In this document: piece after piece, positions 40,453 to 53,500 of the stretch
Position numbering within the stretch: position 1 is the first letter of the stretch
Layout: each line of letters opens with the position of its first letter
IMG/VR virus record: IMGVR_UViG_3300017598_000808
Coordinates: 1-56,894 of that record
DNA length: 56,894 bases
Strand: one strand, 5' to 3'
Origin: a virus
Notes under the pieces: generated by a model
Database searches by the model: none
What the model was told of the DNA's origin: nothing
Seen by the model: the letters and a program-made list of their open reading frames with translations, nothing else
Translations under genes and position numbers: made by a program

Positions 40453-41502
40453 ATGCCAAAATTAAGAGAAGCGTTAAAACAAACATCCGGGGTTGATACG
40501 GGAGGAAATGAATTCACCCTAACTGAAACTGATATCCAGCCGTATATCGATAATCCGGAAATGGCACAAATGGAGGCCGATGTTAGCCAGGCGCGATATG
40601 GGGGAACCCCTATCCAAGGTTCTGAATTATCCCGTGATCAAATGTTAGGAAGGGATCCAAAGTTTCAGGATCCTGCATTAAACGCGGGAAGGCCTCCAGC
40701 GGATCTATCCCGGCGTGGTGATTTTGAGAATTCGGTATTCAAGCAACTGCAAAGCGAGAACATGCCCGATGGTAATCCGTTTAATTTCAATACCACAGCT
40801 TCTTTGAACGCTATATCGAAAACGGATTTACCGGAATTGTTTACCAGTGTTTTCCAAAACCAGGTTACCTGGCAGGACCGGCACTTGTTAGACGATGATC
40901 AAAAAAAATTCTGGATGAGTGAGGTTAAGCGCTACCGGGCTCACTTGGGATCTTCTTTGACCGCCGAAAGAGAAACCGCGGTCAATGCCTATAACCAAAT
41001 GATGAATCAGTTTGATAACGCGGCTAAAGAACAGGCAGCGGCCGGGAAGCTTAAAAGACAAAAGGCCAAAGATCTTAGCACGGCCATGACAGAGGCGAGT
41101 GAGCGAAAATCTAAAAAACAAACATTAGAGCAAGCCAATCTTAAACGCCGTACACAGCTTCTCACCGATGAACGCAAATTAACCCAAGCAGTTTTTGAAG
41201 CCACGATCAACAATACGTTGACCGATGCAGAATCAAAAGCATTTGCCAAAGAGTTGAAAGGAATGCGAGCAGAGCGCCAGGTCATTGAGGCTGAATTGAA
41301 AACAAAAGAAATCTCGAAGCCGAGGTCATCGGTAACCGATGTTTCGACTGATACTGGAGAAGAAGGCAGCAAGTCCCCTACCGTAGTTCGAAAGAAAGTA
41401 CCATCAGGGCAAAAAACCATTGTAAAAACCGGCAAATACAAAGGCCGCAAGGTTGTTAAATATAGTGACGGGAGTATGGCATATGCCGACGAAATTAAGT
41501 GA
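40453..41502 (+). CDS. Internal virion-like protein with long helices
   Basis: This 349-residue protein has a polar N-terminal half and a long Gln/Lys/Ala-rich helical segment (about 170-280, with ERKSKKQTLEQANLKRR). The end, KKVPSGQKTIVKTGKYKGRKVVKYSDGSMAY, is a small basic strand domain. It ends inside the giant gene's start by 20 bp, so the two are translated together. It is probably an ejection protein partner. Confidence 0.5.
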   Translation: MPKLREALKQTSGVDTGGNEFTLTETDIQPYIDNPEMAQMEADVSQARYGGTPIQGSELSRDQMLGRDPKFQDPALNAGRPPADLSRRGDFENSVFKQLQSENMPDGNPFNFNTTASLNAISKTDLPELFTSVFQNQVTWQDRHLLDDDQKKFWMSEVKRYRAHLGSSLTAERETAVNAYNQMMNQFDNAAKEQAAAGKLKRQKAKDLSTAMTEASERKSKKQTLEQANLKRRTQLLTDERKLTQAVFEATINNTLTDAESKAFAKELKGMRAERQVIEAELKTKEISKPRSSVTDVSTDTGEEGSKSPTVVRKKVPSGQKTIVKTGKYKGRKVVKYSDGSMAYADEIK

Positions 41503-44500
41503 GATAGATCCAGGCGCCATTGAATGGGAAGCCGGTCCGGATATCAACGTGATATCCGAAGATCAGGTCCAGTGGGATTTAAAACCGGAAACGGCAGGGG
41601 TTGAAGACCAACCCGGCCAGGTCACGCAAATCCCAAAGTTTGATGCCGGTACCGGGGACCAGGCCGAAGCCTATGATCCGGACGATATTTGGAGTGATCC
41701 TTCTTTCACCGGCCAGAAACCACCGGTAGACGAAGGCCCTTCGTTTATTCAGAAATATTTGCCCGCATTTACAACGACCATGGGTGGCCCTATTGCAGAA
41801 AGTTTGTTTCATGCAGCGGCCGGGACGGAACCATACCGGCCAGCGGACGCCGATCCGGGCGCTTTCGAGCCGGTCAAGGCTTTGGTAGAAGGCCATAAGG
41901 GATTGGCCAGGGCAACCGGTAGAGCAATCGAAATGCTTACCCGCGACCAGACCGATACCCCGGATGTTACTCAATACGACTTGGAAGATCCGATTGATCG
42001 ATCAAAGTATTATGTCGATATGATGAAATCGGATTATGAAGGATCAACCAATGCAGTGTTGAACCCCATCGCTGAAAAGATTGCGGAATTAGAGCGGTTA
42101 CAACCCGACACTGAATATTACAACCGTCTTTCAACAAAACCTAAGTTCACCAAGTACATGGAAGAAGTCGTCGGCATGGCGTCGCAGATGGCAAGCCAGG
42201 TGGCGGCATTTATGACCACCGGAGGTGTTTCCAGCGGTATTTGGATGGCCATGCAGATTGCCAGCAGCGAATACGATGGATTGATCGCGGAAGGTGTCGA
42301 TCCCGAGCGGGCGCGAACAGCGGCATGGGGATCCTCGATGAGCCAGGCGCCTCTTGAAATGCTGTCTTTGGGCTTCATGTTAAATAACCCTATCACCCGA
42401 AAACTGATTAAAGGCGCTTTGTTAAAGTTCGGACTTGATAGGGTTATGGGCGGCGCAACCGAATGGATTACGGAAACCGTTCAACAGGTACCATCGAAAT
42501 TTTGGGAAAATTGGGCGCAGGATCCGGATTACATCGCCAAACTACAGGAAAACCCCGAATTAATAAACACCCTGGTTTCCCAGGGACTTCGTGAAGGTGT
42601 TCCCCAGGGCAACGTAGCCGCTTTTTATGGCGCTATTTTGGGCGGCACAGGCGCACCACGCGTACCAAAGGCCAGAAAGGACCCAGTGGCCGGGGAAAAG
42701 ATAGATCCGGCCGTGGAAGAAGTCCTCCAGGGCCTCAGCGATGATTTTAAGGCCGGGGTATTGACCGCCGAAGATGTCGAGTCTATGCGGAAAAATATAG
42801 ATCCGTCACATCCGCTTTACACCCGGTTGGGGGAATTGGCCGGAATACCAGCTGAAACACCGGCCGGTGAACCTACCGAGGTTCCGGGCGCAGAGAGGGC
42901 CATAGCAGGTGAGCGCTTACCCGCTTTGGAAAAATTAATATCTGAAAGCCTTGAAGAAGGCGCCGAGGTTGAAGCTGTTCGAGTGGATCCCGAAAAAAAG
43001 AACGTTCATTCGGTTGTCAAAATCGCAAAGGCCCTGGGGCTTGATATAACCGTTTACAAGGGCAAAGGTAAAATCGATGGGCTTAATGGATTGGTGGATA
43101 CGGAAACCGGTCAGATATATTTGAATGAAACGGCCAGTGATCCCTATATAACCGTTTTAGGGCACGAATCATTGCACCGGCTAAAAAGAGATCACTCGGA
43201 TCTGTATGACACCCTGGTTGGCAAGGTCAAAGAGTTGGATATCGATATCACCGATTATCTTGATACGGCCAACAAGGCTCGTAAAGTGGCCGGCGTGGCT
43301 GAAATGACAGCCGACGAGGCGCTTTCCACCGAGGAATTTATAGCTGATTTTGTCGGCCAGCAGTTTACAAAAAAAGACTTCTGGCAAAAACTTAACAAAG
43401 AAAACCCGACTTTAGGAAAACAATTAGCTCAAATCGTAAAAGACTTGGTTGAAGCAATCAAAACCGCCATGAGAAAGGGCAAAAGTATCGATGCTGCTTT
43501 CTTCAAACAAATGAATGATGCCCAAGACGCCCTTGCCGGTGTGTATGGTGAATTTGCCCGTCGAGAAACCCAGGTTACGGATAAGACCATCGAAAAGCCG
43601 GCCGAAGTAAAAAAGCCGATGACCGCCGAGCAGAAAGCAGCGCGAGCCGCGGAAATGCCCCTGCAGGTGGAATTCGATCACATCGTTAAGGGTCTTAGCA
43701 CGGATGCCAAAAAAGCTGCAGCTGATATCATCGCCGACACTGAAACGCCGATCAAAGAGCGCCTGGCTATAATCAAATCCATTGCTTCCGGCCGTGGGAT
43801 CCCGAAGCCTGCCAAGGGTGATCGCCGCGAAAAGGCGCGGCCAGGAGCGGCCGAGCGCAGGCAAGAAGGGTTGGAAACACGCGAGCCCCCGGCCTGGGAC
43901 AAAGAGTTTCGCAAGATCTATGTCAATGCGAAAAATATGGATGAAGCCAAGTTTATCGAAGCAGGTAAAGCCCTGTTGGAGAAACGGCCGGCCGGACTTA
44001 TGGACCTGGCCAAGCGTATGGGCACCACCATCGAGGCGGACACGGATCTTGATGAGGCCCTAAAGACAATTCACGCTCGCATTTTAGCAGGTATGCAGCC
44101 CAGGAAAAAAGCCAGCGAAATGACCGAGGACGAATTACGCGAGGCTTCGAACACTGATTATCTAACCGGGTTAAGAAATAAACAAGCCTTTGATCTGGAA
44201 GACACCAGAAAAGCGCATGTGTCATCAATCGACCTGGACAGCCTTAAATATATCAATGACAATTTTGGCCACCAGGCCGGCGATGCCATGCTCATCAATT
44301 TTGGCAATGCGCTGAAGACCATTACCGAGGCGGACACGTATCACGTTTCAGGCGATGAGTTTATCGTCCAATCAGATGACGCCGCTCAACTCGAAGAACT
44401 ACTAAACAAACGTGTAGTGGAGTTCCTAAACAAAAACCCCTTGACCGTCATCACCGCGGACGGTCAAAAAATTCAATATGAGGTACAATTTAGCCATGGC

Positions 44501-47500
44501 ACAGCGAAAACAGTTACCAAAGCCGAAGAAAGACTCCACACGGACAAGGCGCAACGTGAAGCTGCAGGTAAAAGAGCCGGACGGGGCGAAATCCCTCCAG
44601 GAATTTCTAAGGGACTTGCCGAAGGGCAGCGCACTGGAGATCAACGGGAAACAGTACCCGAAAAAGTAACCCCCGAGCAGGAATATGATGCCCTGGTTGG
44701 CGGACTGACAGCCGCGCAGAAAAAAGATAAGGCCATTAAAAATGTGGTTGGCGATACCACCTCCGCGGTTAGCCAGCGTTTGGGGATCCTTAAAAACGCA
44801 ATCGCCGCATACGACAAGAAAAATCCGCCTAAAATTAAGAAGCGGTCAACGGCCGGCGCCAATGTCCGCACCTTCAGGGGCGCCATCTTAGCAGCGGGCG
44901 GTATCAAGTGGGGCGATCAATTCAAGGGCGAACGTAAAACAATGGCGGAAAACAGCCCCGGCGCGATGTATCTGACCCGTCAAAAAACCGGTATGCCCTG
45001 GGACACCTTAGAGCAGCAGTTAAAAGACGATGGTTGGTTGGGACCGGATGAAGTCTTGCTGGACGTGCTTAATGATCCATCGGTTTTAAAACGCGGCCGA
45101 GTTGCCGGGGACCTGATGGAAAAAAAGGCCGATCACCTTACCGAGCAGGAAAAAGAAGCCAAGGCGGAAATTATACACGAAGCCGAGGAGCCGCCGCCAG
45201 GTGATTATCAAACGATGGAAGCTGAAGATCTGCCCATGGGCAAGAAGCTGACTTTAATCGAGGGCGAATCCACCCGCGGTTGGGATGTTTACGAGGTCAT
45301 CGAAAAGGATCCGTTCGGCGTGACCTTGAAAGACGGTATGACGATTGAACTTAGTCCTAATGATAAGGTTCAGGTTAGGCGACAGGATTTGGCAGCAAGT
45401 GTTAAATCCTTGACAAAACCCAAGGAAAAACATAGAATAAAAGACCGTAAAAAATTGAAGCAAGAAATAACCGATGAAGATCTTGAAATTTCCGACACCG
45501 AAAAAGCCAAGTTCAGCCCGAAGTTCAAAAAACCCGGGCAGATGGAATTGCCCATTTTCAAAGGCCAGCAGTTTGAATTCGACTTCGGCGACAAAGGCAT
45601 TACAGTCAAACACGAAAAGCCCGAAGCTAAACCAGTGGCTTCAAAAGCGACTAAACCAAAGGCGAAAAAGAAACCTGATAAGTTTGACGTACAGGCTCGC
45701 GCTCAAAAAGTCCGAATGGCAACCACCGGCTGGCTCGGATCCGCCGGCCGGGTGGTTAGGAACCTGGACGAGGCAGCGTCCTTACTTGCCCCTATCCGAA
45801 AGTCCGCCCAAGAACAACTCTACGTCGTAGCCACTGACGCAAACGGGTTGGTTTTAGAAATCCACAAGTACAGCAAAGGAATTAAATCCAGCGCACCCTT
45901 TCAGGGCAATGAAGCTGTTGGTCGTCTCTTAAATACCGAAGGCGCTAAAACTGCATATTTTATCCACAACCATCCGAGCACCTCAATCACCGCAAGTCCC
46001 GAAGATATCAGTACATTTAAATATCTAAATGAAGCTACCAGTATAGCTGGAATCAAGGTTTCCGGATTGGTTATTTCCGGGACATCCTATGTTGATCTGC
46101 AAACCGGCGCGTCTAAAAAAATCCAACCTATATCCCGGACCATGAAATTGCCGGTCAAAGAGCGGTACCTTAACCGGTTGGCGGGTTTTAAAGCCATCAG
46201 CTCTGTTAATAATAGTGCTTTAGCTCGCGATTATCTGGCAAGTGTTCATAACAATGCCGAGGGTTTTCTTTTTCTTGACGGGGGATTGAAACCTGTTGGT
46301 TTTGTGCCCATGCAGCCGACCAACACGAAAGAACTCACCACGGCATTGATCAAAACCGCCGAGGATTTGAACGCCAGTGGTTATCTTTTCAATTCAACGC
46401 AGCGAATTGACTCGGTACCAGGAAGATCTGAATTTTTACGTTCCTTCACCCGACAATTCGGTGATACACTTCAATTATTTGAAATTCTCGAAGAAGGAAT
46501 TTCACACGCTGATGCCGGTACATTAAGTAAATATAAACAAGCATCGAAGGGCGTGTCCCCGGGGTTGGCAAAACTGGGCACTAAGGATCCGGTTTTTTCG
46601 GTTAAAGCGAGAGAACAGGCGCTTTTTTCGATCAAAACAAAGCGCCGCTGGCACGAACCCATCAAAAAATATGTGGCCTACACCAGGGACAACCCGGAAG
46701 CCACTCGCGATGAAATTCAAACAGCCACAGGATTAAGCGAATACCAGGTTGAAAATCTACAAGAGCTTGAAAAAAGCCAGGCTTACCAGCAAGCTTTGTT
46801 TTCGGTTAAGTCCCCTGGGTTTTACTCGAAAATGGAAAAGACCCTGGAAGCCAAGTTGCAAGGCAAGGGCACCCCTGCCCAATATCAAGCAACCATCGAT
46901 GCCCTGGTTAAAAAAGGCGCGTTTAAATCCGAGGAGCTTGAATGGTCCGGATTAGACGAATGGCTTGCGGACCAGGGGGCGGCCAAGATTAAAAAACAAG
47001 CCGTCATGAATTGGTTACAGGCCAACAATTTAGAAGTGCGTGAGGTTAGTTATAAATCCCGTCAGTCAAGCGATGACACCATGCAGGAAGGGTATATAAA
47101 TTGGCCACAAGAAGTCGGCACCGCCGATGAATACGAGGCTACGTGGACAAACCCTCTGGACCCAAAAGAATATAAATTTGAGGCGGAAAAAGCAAAAGAT
47201 GATACCTGGACATTATTTATTGAAGGCAGCCCGGAAATAAAGGACGTATTCGGATCGGCAATGTTTTTCAAGGATGAACAAACAATGCGGAACTTTGCCA
47301 GTGATTATGCGAATGATCTTTTCGAAGATTCAATTGACGAGGCCGCAAAAATTGATTGGATCGAAGTAGAGGGCGGTAAGGGTTCCACGTGGAACGGTAC
47401 CAATCGGAATCCGATAACCGGGGAAATGGGTAACTGGAAGATTGAAAAAGAAGGCGAAGACGTGGGTTCGGTCTATTATGTTATAACTCAAGACGGTGAC

Positions 47501-50500
47501 CATTGGGATGATACAACGGGATCTTTGCCCGAAGCAAAAAATTATATTGAGCAACGCTTAGCAGACGCTATCCGGGAAGAAATCGACATGGGAGGCGGTA
47601 TGGATTATGCCGAACCGTCTAAAGATGAACCCAGGCATGATACCTGGCAGCTTCCCATGGGGAAAAACTATCAGGAACTTTTATTGACGTTGCCACCAGA
47701 CATTAAAGCTGAACGTGCGGCCAGGGACAAACGATTAAAAGAACTGATTGTAAACAAGGAAGCATTAGAAAAAGATCTTGATAAAGCGGACGAATCTGTT
47801 TCTTTGAAACATGTACAAACTTTAAAGCGCGAAATAGGAAATCTTAAACGTCAGATTGATATGGTAATGCGAGAGTCCGATACTGAAGCAACGCGAACCG
47901 CTTTCCGAGGCGCTCACTGGGAGGAACCCAACGTTGTTGCCCATGTCCGCTTCAATGACCGCACCGACGCCGAGGGACGTAAGGTTCTGTTTATAGAAGA
48001 AATCCAGAGCGATTGGCACCAGGCGGGGCGCAAAATAGGGTATATTGGCGGTGAAACAGTCTTCAGGATTAAATATGCGAACGGTGATGTTTATAACACA
48101 TTCGATACGAAAAAGCAGGCCGAGGATGTCACAAAAAAATTAAACGCGGATGAATCCTGGGGGAAGTTGCAGGGCGGTTTTCATGTCGTCAAGGAGATAG
48201 AAAACCAAAAAGGCGTACCTGACGCACCATTCAAAAAAACCTGGCCAATGCTGGCATTCAAGCGCATGGTGCGGTATGCCGCTGAAGGCGGTTACGACAC
48301 CATTTCATGGACACCGGGCGAGGTTCAGACAGAGCGGTATGATTTGAGTGAGCAGGTTTATGAGGTTCAGTGGCACTCCGACACCAAGCAGTTTATGGCA
48401 TGGAAAAACAAGGACGATGTTGAACCGGCCATATCAAAGGGAGACGTAACAGAGAAAAATCTTGAAGACTATGTTGGCAAAGAAATAGCACAAAGGCTAA
48501 TTGACAAGCGAGATGCTGGTGATGCGACCCCCGTTTTAAACGGCCTTGACCTCAAAGTCGGTGGCGAGCCCATGCGGGTTTTTTATGATGAAAAAGTAAA
48601 AAACATGGTCAACAACTTTTTCAACAAAAAGGCCTGGGGTTATTCTCACGTCGAATCAGGGCACACGGTTGTCAATAAAAATATCAGCGAAGAAATAACT
48701 TCAAAGCTTTTAAGCGCAGCATCAAGAAAAGCCCATAAAGAAGGCGACCATGCGGCTTCCAGGTGGCTAAGTGATCAAGCCAGGGGATTGGAAGTCGGCA
48801 AGGGTTACAGTATGGCCGTATTTAATCCCAATCCATGGCCGGGCGCCGACAAGCCGCCATCTTATTATGTCGATGCCGTCCGCAAGGCCGAGGATAAATA
48901 TCAGCAAATGTGGACGTTGCCGATTACCACCCAAATGCGTGACAAGGCCATGGGCGAAGGCATGCCTTTATTTTCGGTTAAAAGGGCGACGAACGCACCC
49001 ACGGCCGTTGATTTGTCGACGGCGGATTACCGGGTTGTATTTTCACCTAAAATCGATCACCCGGGTTATGAACAGGCGGAAATATTCAATACGGCTAATC
49101 CTGGAAACGATATCAAATTTGACGGGGAATGGGACCGGTCCGCGATTGACATGGACCCTATGTATCAATTTACCGCACGTGAGGGCGATGCAACCGGAGT
49201 AACGTTTACGACTGAAACCTTAGATACAGAGGAAATTTCCACAAAATTCTACAAGCTTGCCACCCCGTTTATTGAAAACAAAGCGGCAATGTCGGTAAAG
49301 GACCGGATTGACCCGATCACGCAAACGTACATCGATGCACTCCAGGCAGCGCAGCCGGATGCTTTCTTTACGTCCCCGGACATTGATTCCGATCCCACCA
49401 CAGGATTGCCCAAAGAGGTGGCAACCGCCCTGGAAGCTTCCAAGGGCCTGGGGCGCCTATCATTTTTCGAAAAGTTTGGCGATACCTTAAAAGATATCTG
49501 GCATAGCAGTACCCGGCATCGACCGTATTTGGATCCGAAAGAATATTCTGATATCGCTAATGTTTTGCGAATTTATCAGGAAGTTCCAAGCAACAGCGCC
49601 AGGCGTGCTGGTCAGGCCTTGTCTGCAATTATGGGGAATCTGAAACCAAACCAGTACAAGGTGTTTGCCCATAAGTTGCTGATGGACGATATGGCCAAAG
49701 ACGTTGAAAGCGGATTGCTCAAAGATCCGAATAATTTACCGTTTGGGTTTAACATTAAAACCGCTCGCGAATATTTGGCCCGGTTAAACAAGATTGCTGA
49801 AAGAGATCCGGTTATCGCAGATGCCCTTGAACGCCGTACCTTGTTCAACAACAAATTAAAACGGGCTTTGGTAGATGCCAAGTTATTGCCTGAATCCGTC
49901 ATGGAAGATGAGCGCTATTTTCATCACCAAGTATTACAGTACCGAGCGGTCAGAGAAATCGGCAGCGATTATTATCCAGGCATCGGTGTATCATCAAAAG
50001 ATGTACGGTTGAAAAAGAAAGGGTGGCAGCGCGGCCGGATAGGATCTTCCAAGGACTATAATTCGGATTACGCTGAATCTGAATTTGAGGTTATCGCTCA
50101 GGCGATTTCACAGCTTGATACCAAATACACCATGGGGCGAATTCAAGATTTAGCAGATATTATGCCGGCCCTAAAGACTCAAGCAAAGTCAATGAATCTG
50201 CATCAGCTATATGTCAATGAGGCTGAGCGTTTGACCGCCCAGGGTACAAGCGGCAAGAAATGGACCGCTGCCATGGTCCAGGAAGAAGCCGATCCGCTCT
50301 CCCCCTTCAAGGCCGAGGTCGCCAAAGGCCTAAGCTGGATTGGCAATATGGCCAAAAAGGGCAAGCTGGAAAACGGGTCCAGGGATTTTACTGATGTTAT
50401 CGAAGCCCTGGAAGAATGGCAGCGCGAAGTTTTAGACGAAAAGGCGCGAGCCAAAGACGATATGCGGGACCCGGTCCCGATCCCGTTCCCTTTTGATGAG

Positions 50501-53500
50501 CTGGGATCCAGGGCATGGGCATATTTCAACCACATGATGTCTGAAAATCTGGAAGGCGCTCCGGCAGCCGGCATAATATTTAGGGCAATCCGGCAGCGAA
50601 ACGAATTTATCAAGGAATACCTGGGGCGCGATTTTAAAAAGCCGACCGATATTATGCCTGATGATCATGTTATCTGGAAACCGGCACCGGGGACTTCCTG
50701 GTACAAAGCCTATTCATTGTCTGATCGAATTGTGGATGCAGTTCAGGCAGGGGAAATGGTGATCGGGGAAGAAAATGCAGACAAGATCAAGCAAATTTTG
50801 GCGCGCGGCCGAGATGTCGAATGGATTGTCCCTACCGATGTCGCCAAAACTTTAGACGGTTATGACGTGAAGTTGGAAGATCATATGATTTCAGTGGCAT
50901 CGCGTAAAATGATGACTGGCTGGAAACAATGGATCTTGATCAACCCGTATCGCGTAATTAAATACAATGTGAACAACATGTCCGGCGACTTGGATATTGC
51001 GCTGGCATATGATCCGAAAATCGTTTTCAAGTATATGGCCGGGGCCACCCGGGACGTTTATAAAGACTGGAAAAGAAAAAAGATTTCGCCAGAACTTCAA
51101 AAAGAAATCGATCTTGCTCATTCCCTGGGGGTGGTCGGATCCGGTTGGTCGGTTCAGGAAGTGGCGGACGTGACCCGAGAATTGGCCTACGATAAACACA
51201 TGCAAGCGATCACCGGTGAAAAGCCTAACCTTATCAAACAGGGGTGGCGAGGATTGCAGGGTTTTACCAATTACCGGGAAAACATTTTAAGGTTAGCCGC
51301 TTTCAGGTATTTCCAGGACCGGATAGCAGCTGGAGATAAAAATATTTATGCAGCATCGAACAAGGCCGAAATCGATGGTATTAAGGACAATACCGAAAAG
51401 GCCGCGAAATTAGCCCGGGAACTCATTGGAGATTATGGTAATATTACCCATTCCGGCCAATGGCTCCGTCGTCACTTAATTCCGTTTTATTGTGTCCCTG
51501 AAGATACGGAGATTTTGACACGTGAAGGATGGAAGCGACACGAAAGTCTTAATACTGGTGAAAAGGTTTTGACATACAATCTTAAAACTCGTTGCACAGA
51601 ATGGCAAAAAGTTCAAAATAAAGCTGTGTTTCCATTCGATGATGAACTTATTACTATAAAAAACAAATGGGGATTTAAATATCAGTTTACCGAAGATCAC
51701 CGTATGGTAGTCATTGAAAAATATAAAGATCAACGTAAAATTGTTTTAGCCAAAGACTTAAAATCACATCAACACTTACCGATTGTTGCCCCACACGACT
51801 TTGTTGAAAAAAGTATTCTAAACGAAACAGAGTCTTCTTTGCTCGGATGGCTTGTCACCGATGGATATTTTAGAACAAGAAAATATTCACCTAATTCATT
51901 TGAAGCTATGCTTTACCAAAAAAAGCCTGATAGAGTCGAAATGATAAGGGAAAAATTTTCAGATTATATATCATCTGAAAGTGTGCATCCCGAAACCGGT
52001 GTTATCTGTTTTCGTTTAAAGGCCGGAGAACTTGGCGCGATTAGAAACGTATTTAAATTAAAAGATGATTTGCCGGCTATTGTTACTCGTCTCGGAGAAA
52101 AAGAATGTCAGGCGATGTATGAGGCGATGATTTCCGCTGAGGGAACGAAAGTCAATGGATTTGTAGCGTTTACTCAAAACGAAGGCCCTGTTCTCGATGC
52201 GTTCCAAATTCTTTGTTACATTCTTGGGAAGGCTGGCCATATCAGACCTAAGAAAGCTAACGGGAAATTTTCAAAGATAGAAGACCATAAAAGCATCTAT
52301 GTTAAAAAACGCGATAGAGTTCAACTTTTCAAATGGGAAATTGGCCGCGAATGTTATAAGGGTCAAGTGTGGTGTCCCAAAACACCAAACGGAACTTGGG
52401 TTATGCGCCAAGACGGTAAAGTTATGATAACGGGAAATTCTTGGCTGGAGGTCAATGCCCCCAGGTACGTTCGGTTAATGAGAAACCTTAAACATGAGGG
52501 CCAGGGCGCCAGAAAGATTGGCCGGGCGCTTCCCCTGGTCGGTGCGAACGTTGCCTGGAAGGGATCCAAGTTGGCCGCAAAGGCCACCGCCATCTATGTA
52601 TTGGCCAATGTTTGGAATCGAACGTTCTTCCCGGACGAGGACGATGAATTGGGCGAGGCGCAGCGCCGGCAGTTACATATTATCTTTGGCCGCCGTGAGG
52701 ATGGTTCAGTTGTTTCATTACGGTTCCAGGGTGCGCTTTCTGATGCTTTAGCATGGTTTGGTGGCGAGGACCTTCACAAGGATATTGCGGACGTCATAAG
52801 CAAGAAAGCCACATTCGGTGAAAAGGTCAAGGAAGCCGCCCTGGCACCGATTATCAAAATTATTTCCGGGATTCGTCCCGATATCAAGGCCGGTGCGGAA
52901 ACGCTGTCAGGAACGTCTTTTTGGCCGGACCCGTTTAACCCTAGGCCCATTTATGACAAGCTGGAACATGTCACCCGGTTGTTTTCGTTAAATGGCGCTT
53001 ACGGTTGGTTGGTCGGAAAACCCAAGCGCGGGGACACTACAGGCGAGCGGTTGTTAAATGACTTAATGGCTTTGGGTTTTTACAATTCGGATCCAGGGGA
53101 ATCCGCGTATTACGATATCAAATCGAAAACCTTTGATTATTTGAGAAAGACCGGAATGGAACGGCCGAGCATATCACCGACAAATAAAAGCAAGGCACTT
53201 TATTATTACAAACAAAGCTTGAAATATGGGGATTTGAAAGCCGCCGAAAAGTACTTGGGTAAATATTACAAGTTAGGCGGGACTAGTACCGGGATCACAA
53301 GTTCGTTAAGACGCAGCGCCCCTTTGGGTTCGCTGGCCAAGAAAGATCATCGAAAGTTTTTGGCAACCTTAAATGAGGATGAAAAAGAGCGGTATCAATT
53401 AGCCTTACGCTGGTACCGGGACACGTATCAGAAACGTAGACAGAAGGTATCAATCCCACCACGCGGCGGGCAGCCGGCAGTTGACCGCGATCAACCTGGA

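Noticed and set aside
41007-41450. Long minus-strand frames opposite the late genes
   Set aside because: They mirror codon bias of the real plus-strand genes and lack starts with ribosome sites.
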